Of a DNA stretch of 64,000 nucleotides, positions 33,334 to 42,545 are shown piece after piece. The notes below the pieces were generated by a model. It saw nothing but the letters and a program-made list of their open reading frames with translations, was not told the DNA's origin and did no database searches. Origin of the DNA: DASVFB01 sp963766345 (GTDB lineage: Bacteria; Actinomycetota; Thermoleophilia; Gaiellales; Gaiellaceae); assembly GCA_963766345.1 (NCBI GenBank), contig CAVXZL010000012.1, positions 620,001-684,000 of the forward strand, in the 5' to 3' direction. The translations under genes were made by a program, and so were the position numbers. Numbering within the stretch: the first letter of the stretch is position 1; every line of letters starts with the position of its first letter.

Positions 33334-34227
33334 GTGGCGATCCACGTTGACACCGAGGACATCGAGACGACGCGCGGGGAGAAGGTGCTCGCCGTCGTGC
33401 TGACGGTCTTCCTGCTGATCGGCGGCGTCTGGGCCTACCAGAAGCTCGAGATCGGCAACGGCTACGTCGCGCCTTCGTACACGCCGGCGGAGAAGTCTGC
33501 GATCTCGACGTACGACGCCGCTCAGCAGCGGCTGTACTCGACTCGAACGGCCGTCGGCAGGGCGCAGAACCAGCTCGAGCTGTCCCGCGAGGCGTACAGG
33601 ACGGCGATCGAGGCGCACGAGCCGAGCTCGAAGCTCGGCGCGCGCTACCGCGCCGACTCGGCGCGGTTCAGGGCGGCACAGGCGGCGAGGCGATCGGCGA
33701 GTGCAGCAGTGCGACGAGCCGCGCCTGCCGCGACGGCCGCCCAAGACCGCGCGTCTGCTGCAGCCGAGGCGCGCTCGAACCACGATGCGCGCAACACCTT
33801 CCTCCTCCGCCTCGGCTTCCTGCTCGTGCTCATGACCCTGTCGTTCCTCGCGTTCGCGCGGCTGCGGAGGTCGCGTTACCTACCGGTCGCGTCCGCACTA
33901 CTCGGCGCGGTGACGATCCTCGCGTTCGCGATGGCGGTCGACTACGTCACGGACTACGTCGGCTGGCGAGACATCGGGCCGCTCGTGCTCTCAGCCGTTG
34001 GAGTGGCGCTCTCCCTCCTCGCCTTCTGGAGCCTGCAGCGCTACCTCGTCCGGCGCATTCCCCGCAGCCGCGTGCGCAGGAACGAGTGCCCGTTCTGCGG
34101 CTATCCCGTTCGCCCCCACGCGACGCACTGCGAGGGCTGCGGGCGCGACGTCGTCGCCGCGTGCGCGAAGTGCTCGGCGCCGCGCCGAGTCGGGACCGCG
34201 TATTGCGCGGCCTGTGGAAATGCGTAG
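33334..34227 (+). CDS. Membrane protein with coiled coil and double zinc ribbon
   Basis: 297 residues. One transmembrane helix (19-37), then an Ala/Arg-rich coiled-coil region (about 55-150), three more membrane helices (about 155-240) and a C-terminal cytosolic double zinc ribbon: CPFCGYPV, HCEGCG, CAKCSAPR, YCAACG. The GTG is preceded by a GGAGGGAGGGGG ribosome binding site. The gene has its own operator pair at 33263-33302. Function is unknown; a sensor or scaffold is plausible. Confidence 0.75.
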   Translation: MAIHVDTEDIETTRGEKVLAVVLTVFLLIGGVWAYQKLEIGNGYVAPSYTPAEKSAISTYDAAQQRLYSTRTAVGRAQNQLELSREAYRTAIEAHEPSSKLGARYRADSARFRAAQAARRSASAAVRRAAPAATAAQDRASAAAEARSNHDARNTFLLRLGFLLVLMTLSFLAFARLRRSRYLPVASALLGAVTILAFAMAVDYVTDYVGWRDIGPLVLSAVGVALSLLAFWSLQRYLVRRIPRSRVRRNECPFCGYPVRPHATHCEGCGRDVVAACAKCSAPRRVGTAYCAACGNA

Positions 34228-34230
34228 ACG

Positions 34231-34839
34231 CTAAGCGGTAGGCGCTCCCGAGAGGCTCGGGTACCGGCCGGTGAGCAGGAGCACGTACGCCCACGTCTGC
34301 GTCTCGTAGCGCAAGAGCCACGCGCTGATGTCGCGCATCCCCTCGTGCATGTGCCCGGTGAAGAGGCAGTAGAACCAGCCGAGCACCGCGACGATCTGGT
34401 TGACCAGGCGGAAGACGTACGTGAGCAGGAACGCCGGGATCGCGAGCAGCGTGCGAAAGAACACCGTGAGCCGGCTCTGCTGCTCCGCCGAGTCGATGCG
34501 CGCATCGACCGGATACGACCCGCTCGCGCCGAACGGCGGGAACGGATTCGCGAGCAGGAAGGTGTACGCCGTGACGCGGGTCGCGTAGCGCAACCACGTC
34601 GCCATGAAGTCGTGCAGGCCGTCGGGCACGCGGCCCGTGAAGATCGCGATGAACCACGCCACGATGACGGCGAGGTACACGATGATTCCCCACAGCCCGA
34701 CCACGATGAAGTGGGGGATGGCGAGCAGCAGGCGGAAGAAGACGGTGAGCCGGCTGCGGTGCAGGTCGTCGGTGACGATCAGCCCGACCGGATGATGCTC
34801 GGCGCCCGCGGCCGCAGGTGTTGAGAGCACATCGGACAA
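34231..34839 (-). CDS. DUF4389 membrane protein (copy 1)
   Basis: About 202 residues. DUF4389 features are LHRSRLTVFFRLLLAIPHFI and a second internal copy SRLTVFFRTLLAIPAFLLTY, each followed by two membrane helices and an FTGRxP/GHMHEGM turn, so the protein is itself an internal duplication. The TTG start is preceded by GGAGG at six bases. It follows copy 2 with 1 base between stop and start. Function unknown; membrane-bound. Confidence 0.8.
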   Translation of the reverse strand: MSDVLSTPAAAGAEHHPVGLIVTDDLHRSRLTVFFRLLLAIPHFIVVGLWGIIVYLAVIVAWFIAIFTGRVPDGLHDFMATWLRYATRVTAYTFLLANPFPPFGASGSYPVDARIDSAEQQSRLTVFFRTLLAIPAFLLTYVFRLVNQIVAVLGWFYCLFTGHMHEGMRDISAWLLRYETQTWAYVLLLTGRYPSLSGAPTA

Positions 34840-34840
34840 T

Positions 34841-35410
34841 CTAAGCCTCCTCGAACTGGAAGCCGCTGCCGCTCGCAAGACTCGGGTAGCGGCTGGTGAG
34901 TAGGAACAGGTACGCGTAGGTCTGCGCCTGGTACCGAAGGCAGTACGCGATCAGGTCACGCATTCCTTTGGGCATCCGGCCGAGCGCGAGGCACACGAAC
35001 CAGCCGGCGAATGCGATCACCTGTGCGACGGTGCCGAGAACCGCGGCGAAGACGTACGCCGGAATGACGAGCACGATGCGGAACAGCGTCACGAGCCGTC
35101 GCTGCGGCTCGGGCGGATCGATCTCGAGATCGATCGGGTACGTGCCGGGCCGGCCGGAGAACCGCGGCCACGGGTTCGCGGCGAGCAGCATGTACGCGTA
35201 GACGTGCACCGTGTACCGGACCCAGCGCCCGCTGAAGCTCTGGACGTCGGCCTCGCTGCGGCCGGCGAACAGCGTCGCGAACCAGTTGAACACGAGGACG
35301 GCGAAGAACGCCCACGCCCAGAAGTACAGCCAGATGAGGTGTGGGATGACGAGGAGGAGCCGGAAGAAGACCGTCAGCCTCGAGCGGTGCAGATCGTCGT
35401 CGACGAGCAT
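34841..35410 (-). CDS. DUF4389 membrane protein (copy 2)
   Basis: Paralogue of the gene at 34231-34839: LHRSRLTVFFRLLLVIPHLI, NWFATLFAGR and MPKGMRDLIAYCLRYQAQTY. The ATG at 35410 gives MLVDDDLHRSR; similarity to copy 1 extends about ten residues further upstream, but no start codon lies there. It follows the crotonase gene (stop at 35440) by 29 bases. A tandem duplication produced the pair. Confidence 0.8.
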   Translation of the reverse strand: MLVDDDLHRSRLTVFFRLLLVIPHLIWLYFWAWAFFAVLVFNWFATLFAGRSEADVQSFSGRWVRYTVHVYAYMLLAANPWPRFSGRPGTYPIDLEIDPPEPQRRLVTLFRIVLVIPAYVFAAVLGTVAQVIAFAGWFVCLALGRMPKGMRDLIAYCLRYQAQTYAYLFLLTSRYPSLASGSGFQFEEA

Positions 35411-35439
35411 CCGAACCGGATGCGGCTCGGGTACGTCGG

Positions 35440-36210
35440 CTACCGCCCCTTGAAGCTCGGCTTCCGCTTCTCCAGAAATGCCTGCACTCCCTCCCTGAAG
35501 TCCTCGGACTGCGTCGCCGCTGCCTGCAGCTGCGCCTCCCACTCCAGCTGCTCGTCGAGCGTAGAACCGCCGGCGCGATCGAGCAAGCGCTTCGTCATGC
35601 CGATCGCCTTCGTCGGGAGCGCCGCGAGGGTCGCGGCGAGCTCGGCCGCGCGGGCGGGGAGGGCTTCGGCGTCCACGACCTCCGAGACGAGGCCCCACGC
35701 GTGCGCCTCGGCCGCGCTCAGCCGGCGGCCGCTGGAGAGCCACTCGAACGCGCGCGCGTAGCCGAGCAGGCGTGTGACGAAGAAGGTGCCTCCCGAGTCC
35801 GGCACGAGGCCGATGTTCACGAACGCGGGAACGAAGACCGCTGCGTCGGAAGCGATGCGGATGTCGCACGCGCACGCGAACGACATTCCCGCGCCGGCGG
35901 CGGCACCGTTCACCGCGGCGATGACCGGCTTTTCGAGCGCTCTGATCGCGAGGATGTTCGGGTGGTAGGTGGAGCGCAGCCGGTCGCCGATATCGCCCGC
36001 CGCGTCGCGAAACTCCGTCAGGTCCTGCCCGACGCAGAAGCCGCGGCCGGCGCCCGTGACGACGACGGCGCGCACCTCGTCGGCGCGGGCCTCCTTCAGC
36101 GCGGCGTTGAGCGCCTTGTGCATCGCGCCGTTGAACGCGTTCAGGACGTCGGGGCGGTTGAGCGTGATCGTGAGGACGGCGCCGTCGCGTTGCGTCTCGA
36201 CCTCTGCCAT
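35440..36210 (-). CDS. paaG: Crotonase, PaaG-like (epoxy-CoA isomerase type)
   Basis: 256 residues. TGAGRGFCVGQDLTEF supplies the oxyanion hole, and FVPAFVNIGLVPDSGGTFFV then TRLLG closely follow the PaaG signature; PaaG isomerises ring-1,2-epoxyphenylacetyl-CoA to the oxepin form. Catalytic Asp appears in PDSGG. The closeness to paaABCD (8 kb) supports this, but a general enoyl-CoA hydratase cannot be excluded. It heads the operon with two DUF4389 genes. Confidence 0.8.
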   Translation of the reverse strand: MAEVETQRDGAVLTITLNRPDVLNAFNGAMHKALNAALKEARADEVRAVVVTGAGRGFCVGQDLTEFRDAAGDIGDRLRSTYHPNILAIRALEKPVIAAVNGAAAGAGMSFACACDIRIASDAAVFVPAFVNIGLVPDSGGTFFVTRLLGYARAFEWLSSGRRLSAAEAHAWGLVSEVVDAEALPARAAELAATLAALPTKAIGMTKRLLDRAGGSTLDEQLEWEAQLQAAATQSEDFREGVQAFLEKRKPSFKGR

Positions 36211-36230
36211 GGAGCGACTCTAGTACCGCG

Positions 36231-37166
36231 TCAGCGCAGGAGGAAGCCGGTGCCCAGCTCGTCCGCGTCCTCGAGCACGAAGCGGTGCTCGCCCGTGCGG
36301 TGCGCGGAGCCTTCGACCTCGGTGATGACGGCCGGCTTTCCCGCGACGTCCGCTTCACCGACGACGCGCGCGCGGAACTCCGTGCCGACGATGCTGAGGT
36401 GCGTCAGCTCGGCGCCGCGCGGCAGCTCCCCTGACGCGTCGAGCAGCGCCAGGCGCGCGGAGGTCCCGCTGCCGCACGGTGAGCGATCCACCTCGCCGTC
36501 GGCGAAGACGGTGACGTTGCGCTGAACGGCGTCGCCCTCGCGCTGCCAGAAGATGACGCCGTACACGTCGCGCAACTCGGGCTCGAGCGGATGGACGATC
36601 TCGTGCCGCGCTTCGAGCTCGCGCTTGAGCTCGCGGCCGCGCTCGATCAGCCTCGGCAGCTCCGCCGGCGCGACTCGTTCCTCGACCGACGCGTAGAACG
36701 CGCCGCCGAACGCGACGTCGACGCCGGGCAGGACGCCGGTACCCCAGACGTAAGCGGGCACGTTGCGGAAGCGCACCGAGCGCACGCGTCCGTCGTCCAT
36801 GCGCGCGTGCGTCTCGAGCCTGCCCGAAGGCACGTCGACGACGACCCGCGGACCTGCGACGAGGCCCGAGTCGAGCGCCCAGGTGACGAGCGCGATCGTC
36901 CCGTGCCCGCACGCCGTCGAATAGCCCGCGTTGTGGAAGAAGACGACGCCGAGATCGGCCCCGTCGTCCTCCGGCTCGGTGACGAAGCAGCCGTACATGT
37001 CGGCGTGTCCGCGGGGCTCGTTGACGAGCAGCCGGCGCAGGTGGTCCAGCCGTTCGGCGGCATCGCGGCGCTTCTCCAGGATCGTCCTTCCGTGGAGCTC
37101 CTGTCCGGTGACGATGCGGAACGGCTCGCCTGCGGTGTGGTAGTCGACGGCGTCGATCTCGAGCAC
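36231..37166 (-). CDS. Proline racemase / hydroxyproline 2-epimerase family
   Basis: 311 residues, GTG start. Both catalytic Cys are present: NAGYSTACGHGTIA near residue 88-101 and DRSPCGSGTSARL near 230-242. Two Cys favour a racemase or 4-hydroxyproline 2-epimerase over a dehydratase, which has Thr at one position. EVEGSAHRTGEHRF matches the family C-terminus. It diverges from the protease gene 35 bases away. Confidence 0.9.
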   Translation of the reverse strand: MLEIDAVDYHTAGEPFRIVTGQELHGRTILEKRRDAAERLDHLRRLLVNEPRGHADMYGCFVTEPEDDGADLGVVFFHNAGYSTACGHGTIALVTWALDSGLVAGPRVVVDVPSGRLETHARMDDGRVRSVRFRNVPAYVWGTGVLPGVDVAFGGAFYASVEERVAPAELPRLIERGRELKRELEARHEIVHPLEPELRDVYGVIFWQREGDAVQRNVTVFADGEVDRSPCGSGTSARLALLDASGELPRGAELTHLSIVGTEFRARVVGEADVAGKPAVITEVEGSAHRTGEHRFVLEDADELGTGFLLR

Positions 37167-37201
37167 GTCGCAGACCTTGGCACAGGAGCTACCGTCAGCG
37201 C

Positions 37202-38146
37202 GTGGAGCTCACGTTCGTGTCGGAGCAACTCCCGGACGACGAGGCGTTCGACGCGTACTCGCGGGCCGTGATACGCGTCGCGGAGCGGCTCAGCCCGTCG
37301 GTCGCGAGCGTGCGCGCGCGGCGCGGCGGCGGCAGCGCGGTCGCGATCACGCCCGACGGCTTCCTGTTGACGTCGGCGCACGTCGTCCAGCGCGCGCGCC
37401 GGGTGCGCGCGTCGTTCACGGACGGGCGCGAGCTGATGGCCGAGATCGTCGGCGCGGATCCGCTCTCCGACCTCGCGGTGCTGCGCACGACCGACGACGC
37501 GCTGCGCGCAGCGACGCTCGGCGACGCCGAGAAGCTGCGCGTCGGGCAGCTCGTCGTCGCGATCGGCAATCCGCACGGGTTCAGCGGCTCCGTCACCGCC
37601 GGCGTCGTCTCGGCGCTCGGGCGCTCACTGCCGACGCGCTCGGGCGCCGCGTCGCGCTGGGTCGACAACGTCATCCAGACGGATGCGGCTCTGAATCCCG
37701 GCAACTCGGGCGGCGCGCTGGCCGACGGCCTCGGCCGCGTCGTCGGGATCAACACGGCCGTCGCGGGCGTCGGGCTCGGGCTCGCCGTCCCGATCAACGC
37801 CGCGACGCGGAAGATCGTGGGTGCGTTGATGTCCGAAGGTCGCTATCGGCGCGCGTGGATCGGGATCGCCGGCGGCCCGAGGCCGTTGCCGCCGAGGCTC
37901 GCGGCGGCGCTCGGCCGGCGCGGCGGCGTCGAGATCGTCGAGGTCGTCGCCGACAGCCCCGCGTCGCGCGCAGGTCTGCGCGCCGAGGACTTGATCGTCG
38001 CGGTGGACGGTTCGGCGGTCGAAGGCGTGGACGACCTGATGCGCGTCATGGCTGGCGACCTGATCGGCTCGAAGGTGCGTCTCGACGTGATCCGCGACGG
38101 CGCCGCGCGCGCCATCGAGGTCATCCCCGTCGAGCTGCAGATCTAA
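37202..38146 (+). CDS. HtrA/DegP-like serine protease (S1C) with PDZ domain
   Basis: 314 residues. The triad is visible: TSAHVV (His), DPLSDLAVLR (Asp), NPGNSGGAL (Ser). A PDZ domain occupies about 215-314 with GVEIVEVVADSPASRAGLRA, then EDLIVAVDGSAVEGVDDL. No signal peptide or anchor precedes the protease domain, unlike most HtrA proteins, so it may be cytoplasmic or exported by another route. Start is GTG at 37202. Confidence 0.9.
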   Translation: MELTFVSEQLPDDEAFDAYSRAVIRVAERLSPSVASVRARRGGGSAVAITPDGFLLTSAHVVQRARRVRASFTDGRELMAEIVGADPLSDLAVLRTTDDALRAATLGDAEKLRVGQLVVAIGNPHGFSGSVTAGVVSALGRSLPTRSGAASRWVDNVIQTDAALNPGNSGGALADGLGRVVGINTAVAGVGLGLAVPINAATRKIVGALMSEGRYRRAWIGIAGGPRPLPPRLAAALGRRGGVEIVEVVADSPASRAGLRAEDLIVAVDGSAVEGVDDLMRVMAGDLIGSKVRLDVIRDGAARAIEVIPVELQI

Positions 38147-38150
38147 GAGC

Positions 38151-38363
38151 TCAGAGGAGGATGCGAAGCGCGGTCAGCGGCGGGCAGCCGCGTTCCACGA
38201 GACCGACCGCGTCGTGAAGATCGACATGCTTGGTGAAGGCGAGGTCGAGCGCCGCGTCTGCGTCGAAGCCGGCGCGCCTGAGCGTCTCGACACGCCAGTC
38301 CAGCACGACTGCCTCCGCGTCGTCGTAGCCGTCGGCGGTGAGCTCTTCGAGTACCGATTCCAT
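38151..38363 (-). CDS. Small helical protein of unknown function
   Basis: 70 acidic residues: MESVLEELTADGYDDAEAVV, then LDWRVETLRRAGFDADAALD. The heptad-like spacing suggests a small helical bundle or adaptor. The ATG at 38363 is chosen over a longer reading from 38426. Its stop follows the protease stop by 5 bases on the opposite strand. No family recognised. Confidence 0.6.
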   Translation of the reverse strand: MESVLEELTADGYDDAEAVVLDWRVETLRRAGFDADAALDLAFTKHVDLHDAVGLVERGCPPLTALRILL

Positions 38364-38441
38364 ACGTCGTGATATTGGCGTTTCGAGGCCCGCGCCGGAT
38401 CCCTCTAAAGGGTTGTCGTCAATCACCCTGTCGAGGGAACG

Positions 38442-39366
38442 TCAGAGGATGCACGCGTCGTGCGAGGAGCTCGCGACCTGTAGCCGGTAGAGCGTGTCGC
38501 CCGACGCACCGAGCACGGTAAGCGTGCCGTGCCCGAGCGAAGGCGTGACAACGCGCCCGTCCGCGGCCTGCACGTTGTACGAGCCGACCGGCACGGGGTT
38601 GCTGCGCAGCTCCGCGCCGCCGACGCGATGGACGCGCACGGTGCCGCTCCAACCGCTCGTCACGTAGGCGAGCCCGCCCGCGAAGGTCACGTGCTGCGGA
38701 GGCCAGTCGCCCTCGGGGCTTGCGACCACGCGCCCGCTACGCGCGTCGTACACCGCGAGCTCGCGTCGATCGCCCGAGCTCACCCACGCGAGGCGCCCGT
38801 CGGGCGACCAGCCGACGTCGTGCGCGAGGAACGGAGGACGAAACGTCCGCACGAGGCGCGGCCGAGCAGACACGTCGACGACGGCGATCTCCTCCGCCTG
38901 CGAGCCGAGCGCGACCCAGAGCGTGCGCCCGCTCGGCGAGATCGTCACATGCCTCGCGTGTTGACCTACATGCACCCGCGTCAGCACACGCCCGCGGACG
39001 ACGTCGACGAGGACGACGTCGCCCGTAGCCGCGTCGGTGACGAACGCCTGTCGTCCGTCCGGATGCGCAGCGGTGTAGCGCGGCTCGACGAAGCCGCGCA
39101 CGACGCGCACGGTTCCGCTGCGCACGAGCGAGAGCGCGCCGACGTCCGTGTGCGCGACGACCGCCGTCTCGCCGACCGTCTCGATACTGCGCGGCCCGGC
39201 GAGCGTCGGGATCTGCCGGAGAACGCGACCGCGCGCGAGGTCCACTGACAACCACATGTGACTCCTCATCCGCGGTGACGAGCACCTTCCGCAAGGACAC
39301 GCGCGCGAGTGCGCCCGGAGCGAGCACGAGCGACGCCGCGCCGACGACGAACTGACGACGGTTCAC
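38442..39366 (-). pseudogene. Exported YVTN-like beta-propeller (single frameshift)
   Basis: The N-terminus MNRRQFVVGAASLVLAPGAL has a twin-arginine-type signal and continues RKVLVTADEESHVVV. At about 39246 one extra base breaks the frame; removing it gives VVVVDLARGRVLRQIPTL and a full propeller: RHVTISPSGRTLWVALGSQ, VDVSARPRLVRTFRPP, VGWSPDGRLAWVSSGDRREL and VTFAGGLAYVTSGWSGTVRV. The propeller alone would be about 275 residues if translated from 39269. A real or assembly frameshift is equally possible. Confidence 0.8.
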
Positions 39367-39381
39367 ACTCGGTATACGGAG

Positions 39382-40149
39382 CTAGCGGCCCTTGAAGTCC
39401 GGCTTCCGTTTCTCCACGAACGCGGTCAGGCCCTCGGTCGCGTCGTCGGACGCGCGCGCGAGGTAGAACGAGCGCCGCTCGAGCTCGAGCCCTGCCGTCA
39501 GAGGAACGTCGAACGCGCGGTCGACCGACTCCTTCGCGAGGCGGACCGACACCGGGCTCTTCGCGGCAATCGCACGCGCTACGCGCTTCGCCTCCTCGAG
39601 CCACGCCTCGCGCGCAACGACGCGCGCGACGAGCCCCGCCCGCAGCGCCTCGGTCGCCGAGAGGAAGCGCCCGGTGAGGATCACGTCCATCGCGACGGCC
39701 TTGCCGACTGCGTGCGTCAGCCGCTGCGTGCCGCCGGCGCCGGGGAGGACGCCGAGGTTGATCTCCGGCTGGCCGAACTGCGCCGTCTCCGACGCGACGA
39801 CGATGTCGCACAGCATCGCGAGCTCGCAGCCGCCGCCGAGGCAGTAGCCGGACACCGCGGCCACGAGCGGCGTGCGCAACGCGCGGATCGCGTCCCAGCG
39901 GTCGATGCGGCGGTTCTCGTAGAGCTCGATCGGCGTCGCTGCCGCAAGCTCGGCAACATCCGCTCCCGCCGCGAACACGCGCTCGCTGCCGCCGAGCACG
40001 ATGCAGCGGACCGCCGCGTCGGCGTCGAGCTCCTCGAGCGCCGAGACGAGCGCGTCCATGACCTCGCCGGACAGCGCGTTCAGCGCCTCCGGCCGGTTCA
40101 GCAGCACGACGGCGACCGCGCCGTCGCGCTCGACCTCGACGACGCTCAC
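39382..40149 (-). CDS. Enoyl-CoA hydratase/isomerase
   Basis: 255 residues with GTG start overlapping the upstream crotonase stop (GTGA). The signature SGYCLGGGCELAMLCDIVVA with GQPEINLGVLPGAGGTQRL is the classic EchA type; the second catalytic Glu lies in the PGAGG segment. It hydrates trans-2-enoyl-CoA in beta-oxidation-like steps. It is the last gene of a three-gene operon with another crotonase and an EthD protein. Confidence 0.9.
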   Translation of the reverse strand: MSVVEVERDGAVAVVLLNRPEALNALSGEVMDALVSALEELDADAAVRCIVLGGSERVFAAGADVAELAAATPIELYENRRIDRWDAIRALRTPLVAAVSGYCLGGGCELAMLCDIVVASETAQFGQPEINLGVLPGAGGTQRLTHAVGKAVAMDVILTGRFLSATEALRAGLVARVVAREAWLEEAKRVARAIAAKSPVSVRLAKESVDRAFDVPLTAGLELERRSFYLARASDDATEGLTAFVEKRKPDFKGR

Positions 40150-40958
40150 TTGCCCCGCTCGAGGAACGCGCGCACCGCGCCCTGCGCCTCCTCGCCGAGC
40201 ATCGACATCGCGAGCCAGTCGCGCGCGTGCGTCGTCGTCGTGTGCCAGGCGAGGTCGCGCCAGACGTTGAGCTGCGCCTTCGCGTAACGAGTCGTCTCCG
40301 GCAGCTTGCGCAGCAGCGACTCGACCCAGCGGTCGACGTGCGCGTCGAGCTCCGCCGCCGGAACCGCGGCGTTCACGAGACCCCATTCGGCCGCGCGCGC
40401 GGCCGGGATCTCCTCGCACAACAGGATGATCTCGCGCGCGCGCCGCTCGCCGACCATCAGCGCGAGCCACTGCGTCGCGCCGCCGGCGGGAACGGAGCCG
40501 TGCTCGAGCCCGACGTGCCGGATGTACGCGTCGTCGACGATGACCGAGAGGTCGCACGCCATCTGCAACTCGTTCCCGCCGCCGACGCAGATGCCGTTGA
40601 TGCGGGCGATCGTCGGCTTGCCGATCTCGAGGAACCCCTCGTGCATGCGCTTGAACGCGCCGAACCACTTCCAGTACTCCTTCGAGTTGCCGAGCAGATC
40701 CTCGCCCCACGAGCGGAGATCGGCGCCGACGCAGAAAGCCCGGCCGGCGCCCGTCACGACGAGCACGCGAATGTCGTCGTCCCACGAGACGTCCTCGCAC
40801 GCGCGGGTGATCTCGCGCAGCATCCTGAAGTCGAACGCGTTGAGCACGTCCGGCCGGTCGAGCGTGATCGTCGCGCGCGGCGGTGCCTTCTCGTAGACGA
40901 TCGTCTCGAAGCCGAGCGCGTCGGGGCTCAGCGGGCGAGGAGACGAGGGCTCAGTCAA
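40146..40958 (-). CDS. Crotonase family protein
   Basis: 270 residues. ARINGICVGGGNELQMACDL, GLEHGSVPAGGATQWLALMV and VTGAGRAFCVGADLRSWGED place it in the crotonase family, closer to aromatic or branched-chain acyl-CoA hydratases than to PaaF. The TTG at 40958 overlaps the EthD stop by 8 bases and gives a normal N-terminus; its neighbouring crotonase differs clearly in sequence, so the two likely act on different steps. Confidence 0.85.
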   Translation of the reverse strand: MTEPSSPRPLSPDALGFETIVYEKAPPRATITLDRPDVLNAFDFRMLREITRACEDVSWDDDIRVLVVTGAGRAFCVGADLRSWGEDLLGNSKEYWKWFGAFKRMHEGFLEIGKPTIARINGICVGGGNELQMACDLSVIVDDAYIRHVGLEHGSVPAGGATQWLALMVGERRAREIILLCEEIPAARAAEWGLVNAAVPAAELDAHVDRWVESLLRKLPETTRYAKAQLNVWRDLAWHTTTTHARDWLAMSMLGEEAQGAVRAFLERGK

Positions 40959-41229
40959 GCTCGGCGAACAGAACGGTGAAGCGGCCGCCCATCTCCATGG
41001 CGTCCTTGCCGGTCGCCATGAATTCCTCGCTCCGCGACGCGGACTTGAACGTCTCCTTGTCCGGGAACTCCCATTCCGCGTAGTAGCCGTACTTCGGCTC
41101 GCCCATCGGCGACCCGAAAACGGGCCCGTGGCGGAACGTCGCGCCCTCGACCTTGCGGCACAGCTCGGCGTGGGCTTCGTAGCGATCGGGATCCGGCGCC
41201 TCGTCATAAAGAACAATTGCTCTGACCAT
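40951..41229 (-). CDS. EthD-family small protein
   Basis: 92 residues: MVRAIVLYDEAPDPDRYEAH, then FRHGPVFGSPMGEPKYGYYA and GGRFTVLFAELD. The EthD/ferredoxin-like fold family is often encoded with ring-cleavage and degradation genes and may bind hydrophobic small molecules; its reaction is undefined. First gene of the three-gene operon, diverging from the VOC gene. Confidence 0.8.
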   Translation of the reverse strand: MVRAIVLYDEAPDPDRYEAHAELCRKVEGATFRHGPVFGSPMGEPKYGYYAEWEFPDKETFKSASRSEEFMATGKDAMEMGGRFTVLFAELD

Positions 41230-41266
41230 AGCGTGAGCGTATAGCGTCCGCGCAAAAGGAGGCGAG

Positions 41267-41635
41267 ATGGGAAAGAAGATCGTGCACGTCGAGTTCCCGG
41301 CGAAGAACGCGGACCGCGCGGAGAGCTTCTGGGAAGGCTTCGCCGGCTGGGAAATCGGAGACTCCGGCATGGAGGGGATCGACTACCGGATGTTCCAGGA
41401 CGACGGCTGGGGCGGCGCCGTCTATCCGCAGCAGGAGAGCGAGCAGGGGCCGATCATCTACTTCGACACCGCCGACATCGACGCGGACCTGGCGAAGGTG
41501 CGCGACCTCGGCGGCGAGGCCGAGCAGAAGCAGCCGATCCCGCACGTCGGCTGGTTCGCGCGCTGCACGGACACCGAAGGGAATGGCTTCAGCTTGTTCC
41601 AGTCGGACGAGTCCGTCGCGCCGCCCGCGCAGTAG
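41267..41635 (+). CDS. Glyoxalase/VOC-superfamily protein
   Basis: 122 residues with AAAAGGAGG before the ATG. The pattern KIVHVEFPAKNADRAESFWE, then IIYFDTADIDADLAKVRDLG and GWFARCTDTEGNGFSLFQ is that of glyoxalase/bleomycin-resistance domains, with His/Glu at the metal-binding places. Substrate unknown. Confidence 0.85.
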   Translation: MGKKIVHVEFPAKNADRAESFWEGFAGWEIGDSGMEGIDYRMFQDDGWGGAVYPQQESEQGPIIYFDTADIDADLAKVRDLGGEAEQKQPIPHVGWFARCTDTEGNGFSLFQSDESVAPPAQ

Positions 41636-41762
41636 TCGTCGGCCACTCGCACCGCCACCGCCGTCAGCGCCGGGTCGCGAGGGCGCTGCGGCGGGCGGTG
41701 CGCGGAGGAATTGCGCAGATTCGGCTGCCGGAGGGTGCGCTTTCACCAGACTTGACACCCTC

Positions 41763-42545
41763 TTGACGCCCGACGTGGACGGGAAGCTCTACTCGAGCAA
41801 AGCGCTCCAGACCTATCTGAACACGTTCATGGCGAACCTCGGCGGCAGCTCGTGGGCGGCCGTGCAGACGCAGTACTGCCGCAACGTGCCGATCGGGACG
41901 ACGAGCTGCGCCGGGATCCCGGGCGCCGAGTACATCACGAACCCGAGGAACCAGCTCAAGGGCGTCTGGACGGACCCGACGCCGGTGCCGGACGAGATCG
42001 TCACGCTCGGCCTCGCCGAGAACCTCGTCGACGATCCGCTCGCCATGGAGGCGCAGCGCGCGGCTGCGCACTTCAAGTACGACCCGTACGCGACGTACAT
42101 CATCATGACGCCGCCGCGCCCGATCGGGACCGGCCAGCCCGCCTACTGCGGCTACCACTCGCAGACGACGAGCATCGACGGGCTCGGCAATCCGTTCCGC
42201 CTCGAGTACTCGTTCATTCCCTGGCAGAACACGGACTGGCCCGTCCTCGGCCAGGGCTGCGGGCTGCACAACGTCAACGCGACGAGCAACTCCTTCGGCA
42301 ACGGCATCTTCGACAGCTGGAGCATCGTCGTCGGCCACGAGTACTCGGAGGCCGTGACGGATCCCGACAACATCTTCGCGATCCAGGACGGCTGGAACGA
42401 CGACCAGACGAGCGAGAACGCGGACAAGTGCGCGTGGACGGAGACGCAGAACATCACGCTCGCCGGGCACAAGTTCGCGGTTCAGCCGACGTGGAGCAAC
42501 GAGGCCTTCGACGCCGGCAAGGACCCCTGCGCCGTGTCGCGTTAG
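41763..42545 (+). CDS. Exported metalloprotease-like protein lacking its N-terminus
   Basis: About 260 readable residues. Motif VVGHEYSEAVTDPDNIFAIQ has the HEYxE pattern of secreted zinc-dependent HExxxH-like and related proteins, with many Tyr, Trp and Cys (YCRNVPIGTTSCAG, YCGYHSQ). The normal signal peptide and first domain are missing: the reading frame continues upstream as non-homologous GC-rich sequence and only a weak TTG at 41763 is available. The gene appears truncated at the 5' end, joined 128 bases after the VOC gene. Confidence 0.6.
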   Translation: MTPDVDGKLYSSKALQTYLNTFMANLGGSSWAAVQTQYCRNVPIGTTSCAGIPGAEYITNPRNQLKGVWTDPTPVPDEIVTLGLAENLVDDPLAMEAQRAAAHFKYDPYATYIIMTPPRPIGTGQPAYCGYHSQTTSIDGLGNPFRLEYSFIPWQNTDWPVLGQGCGLHNVNATSNSFGNGIFDSWSIVVGHEYSEAVTDPDNIFAIQDGWNDDQTSENADKCAWTETQNITLAGHKFAVQPTWSNEAFDAGKDPCAVSR

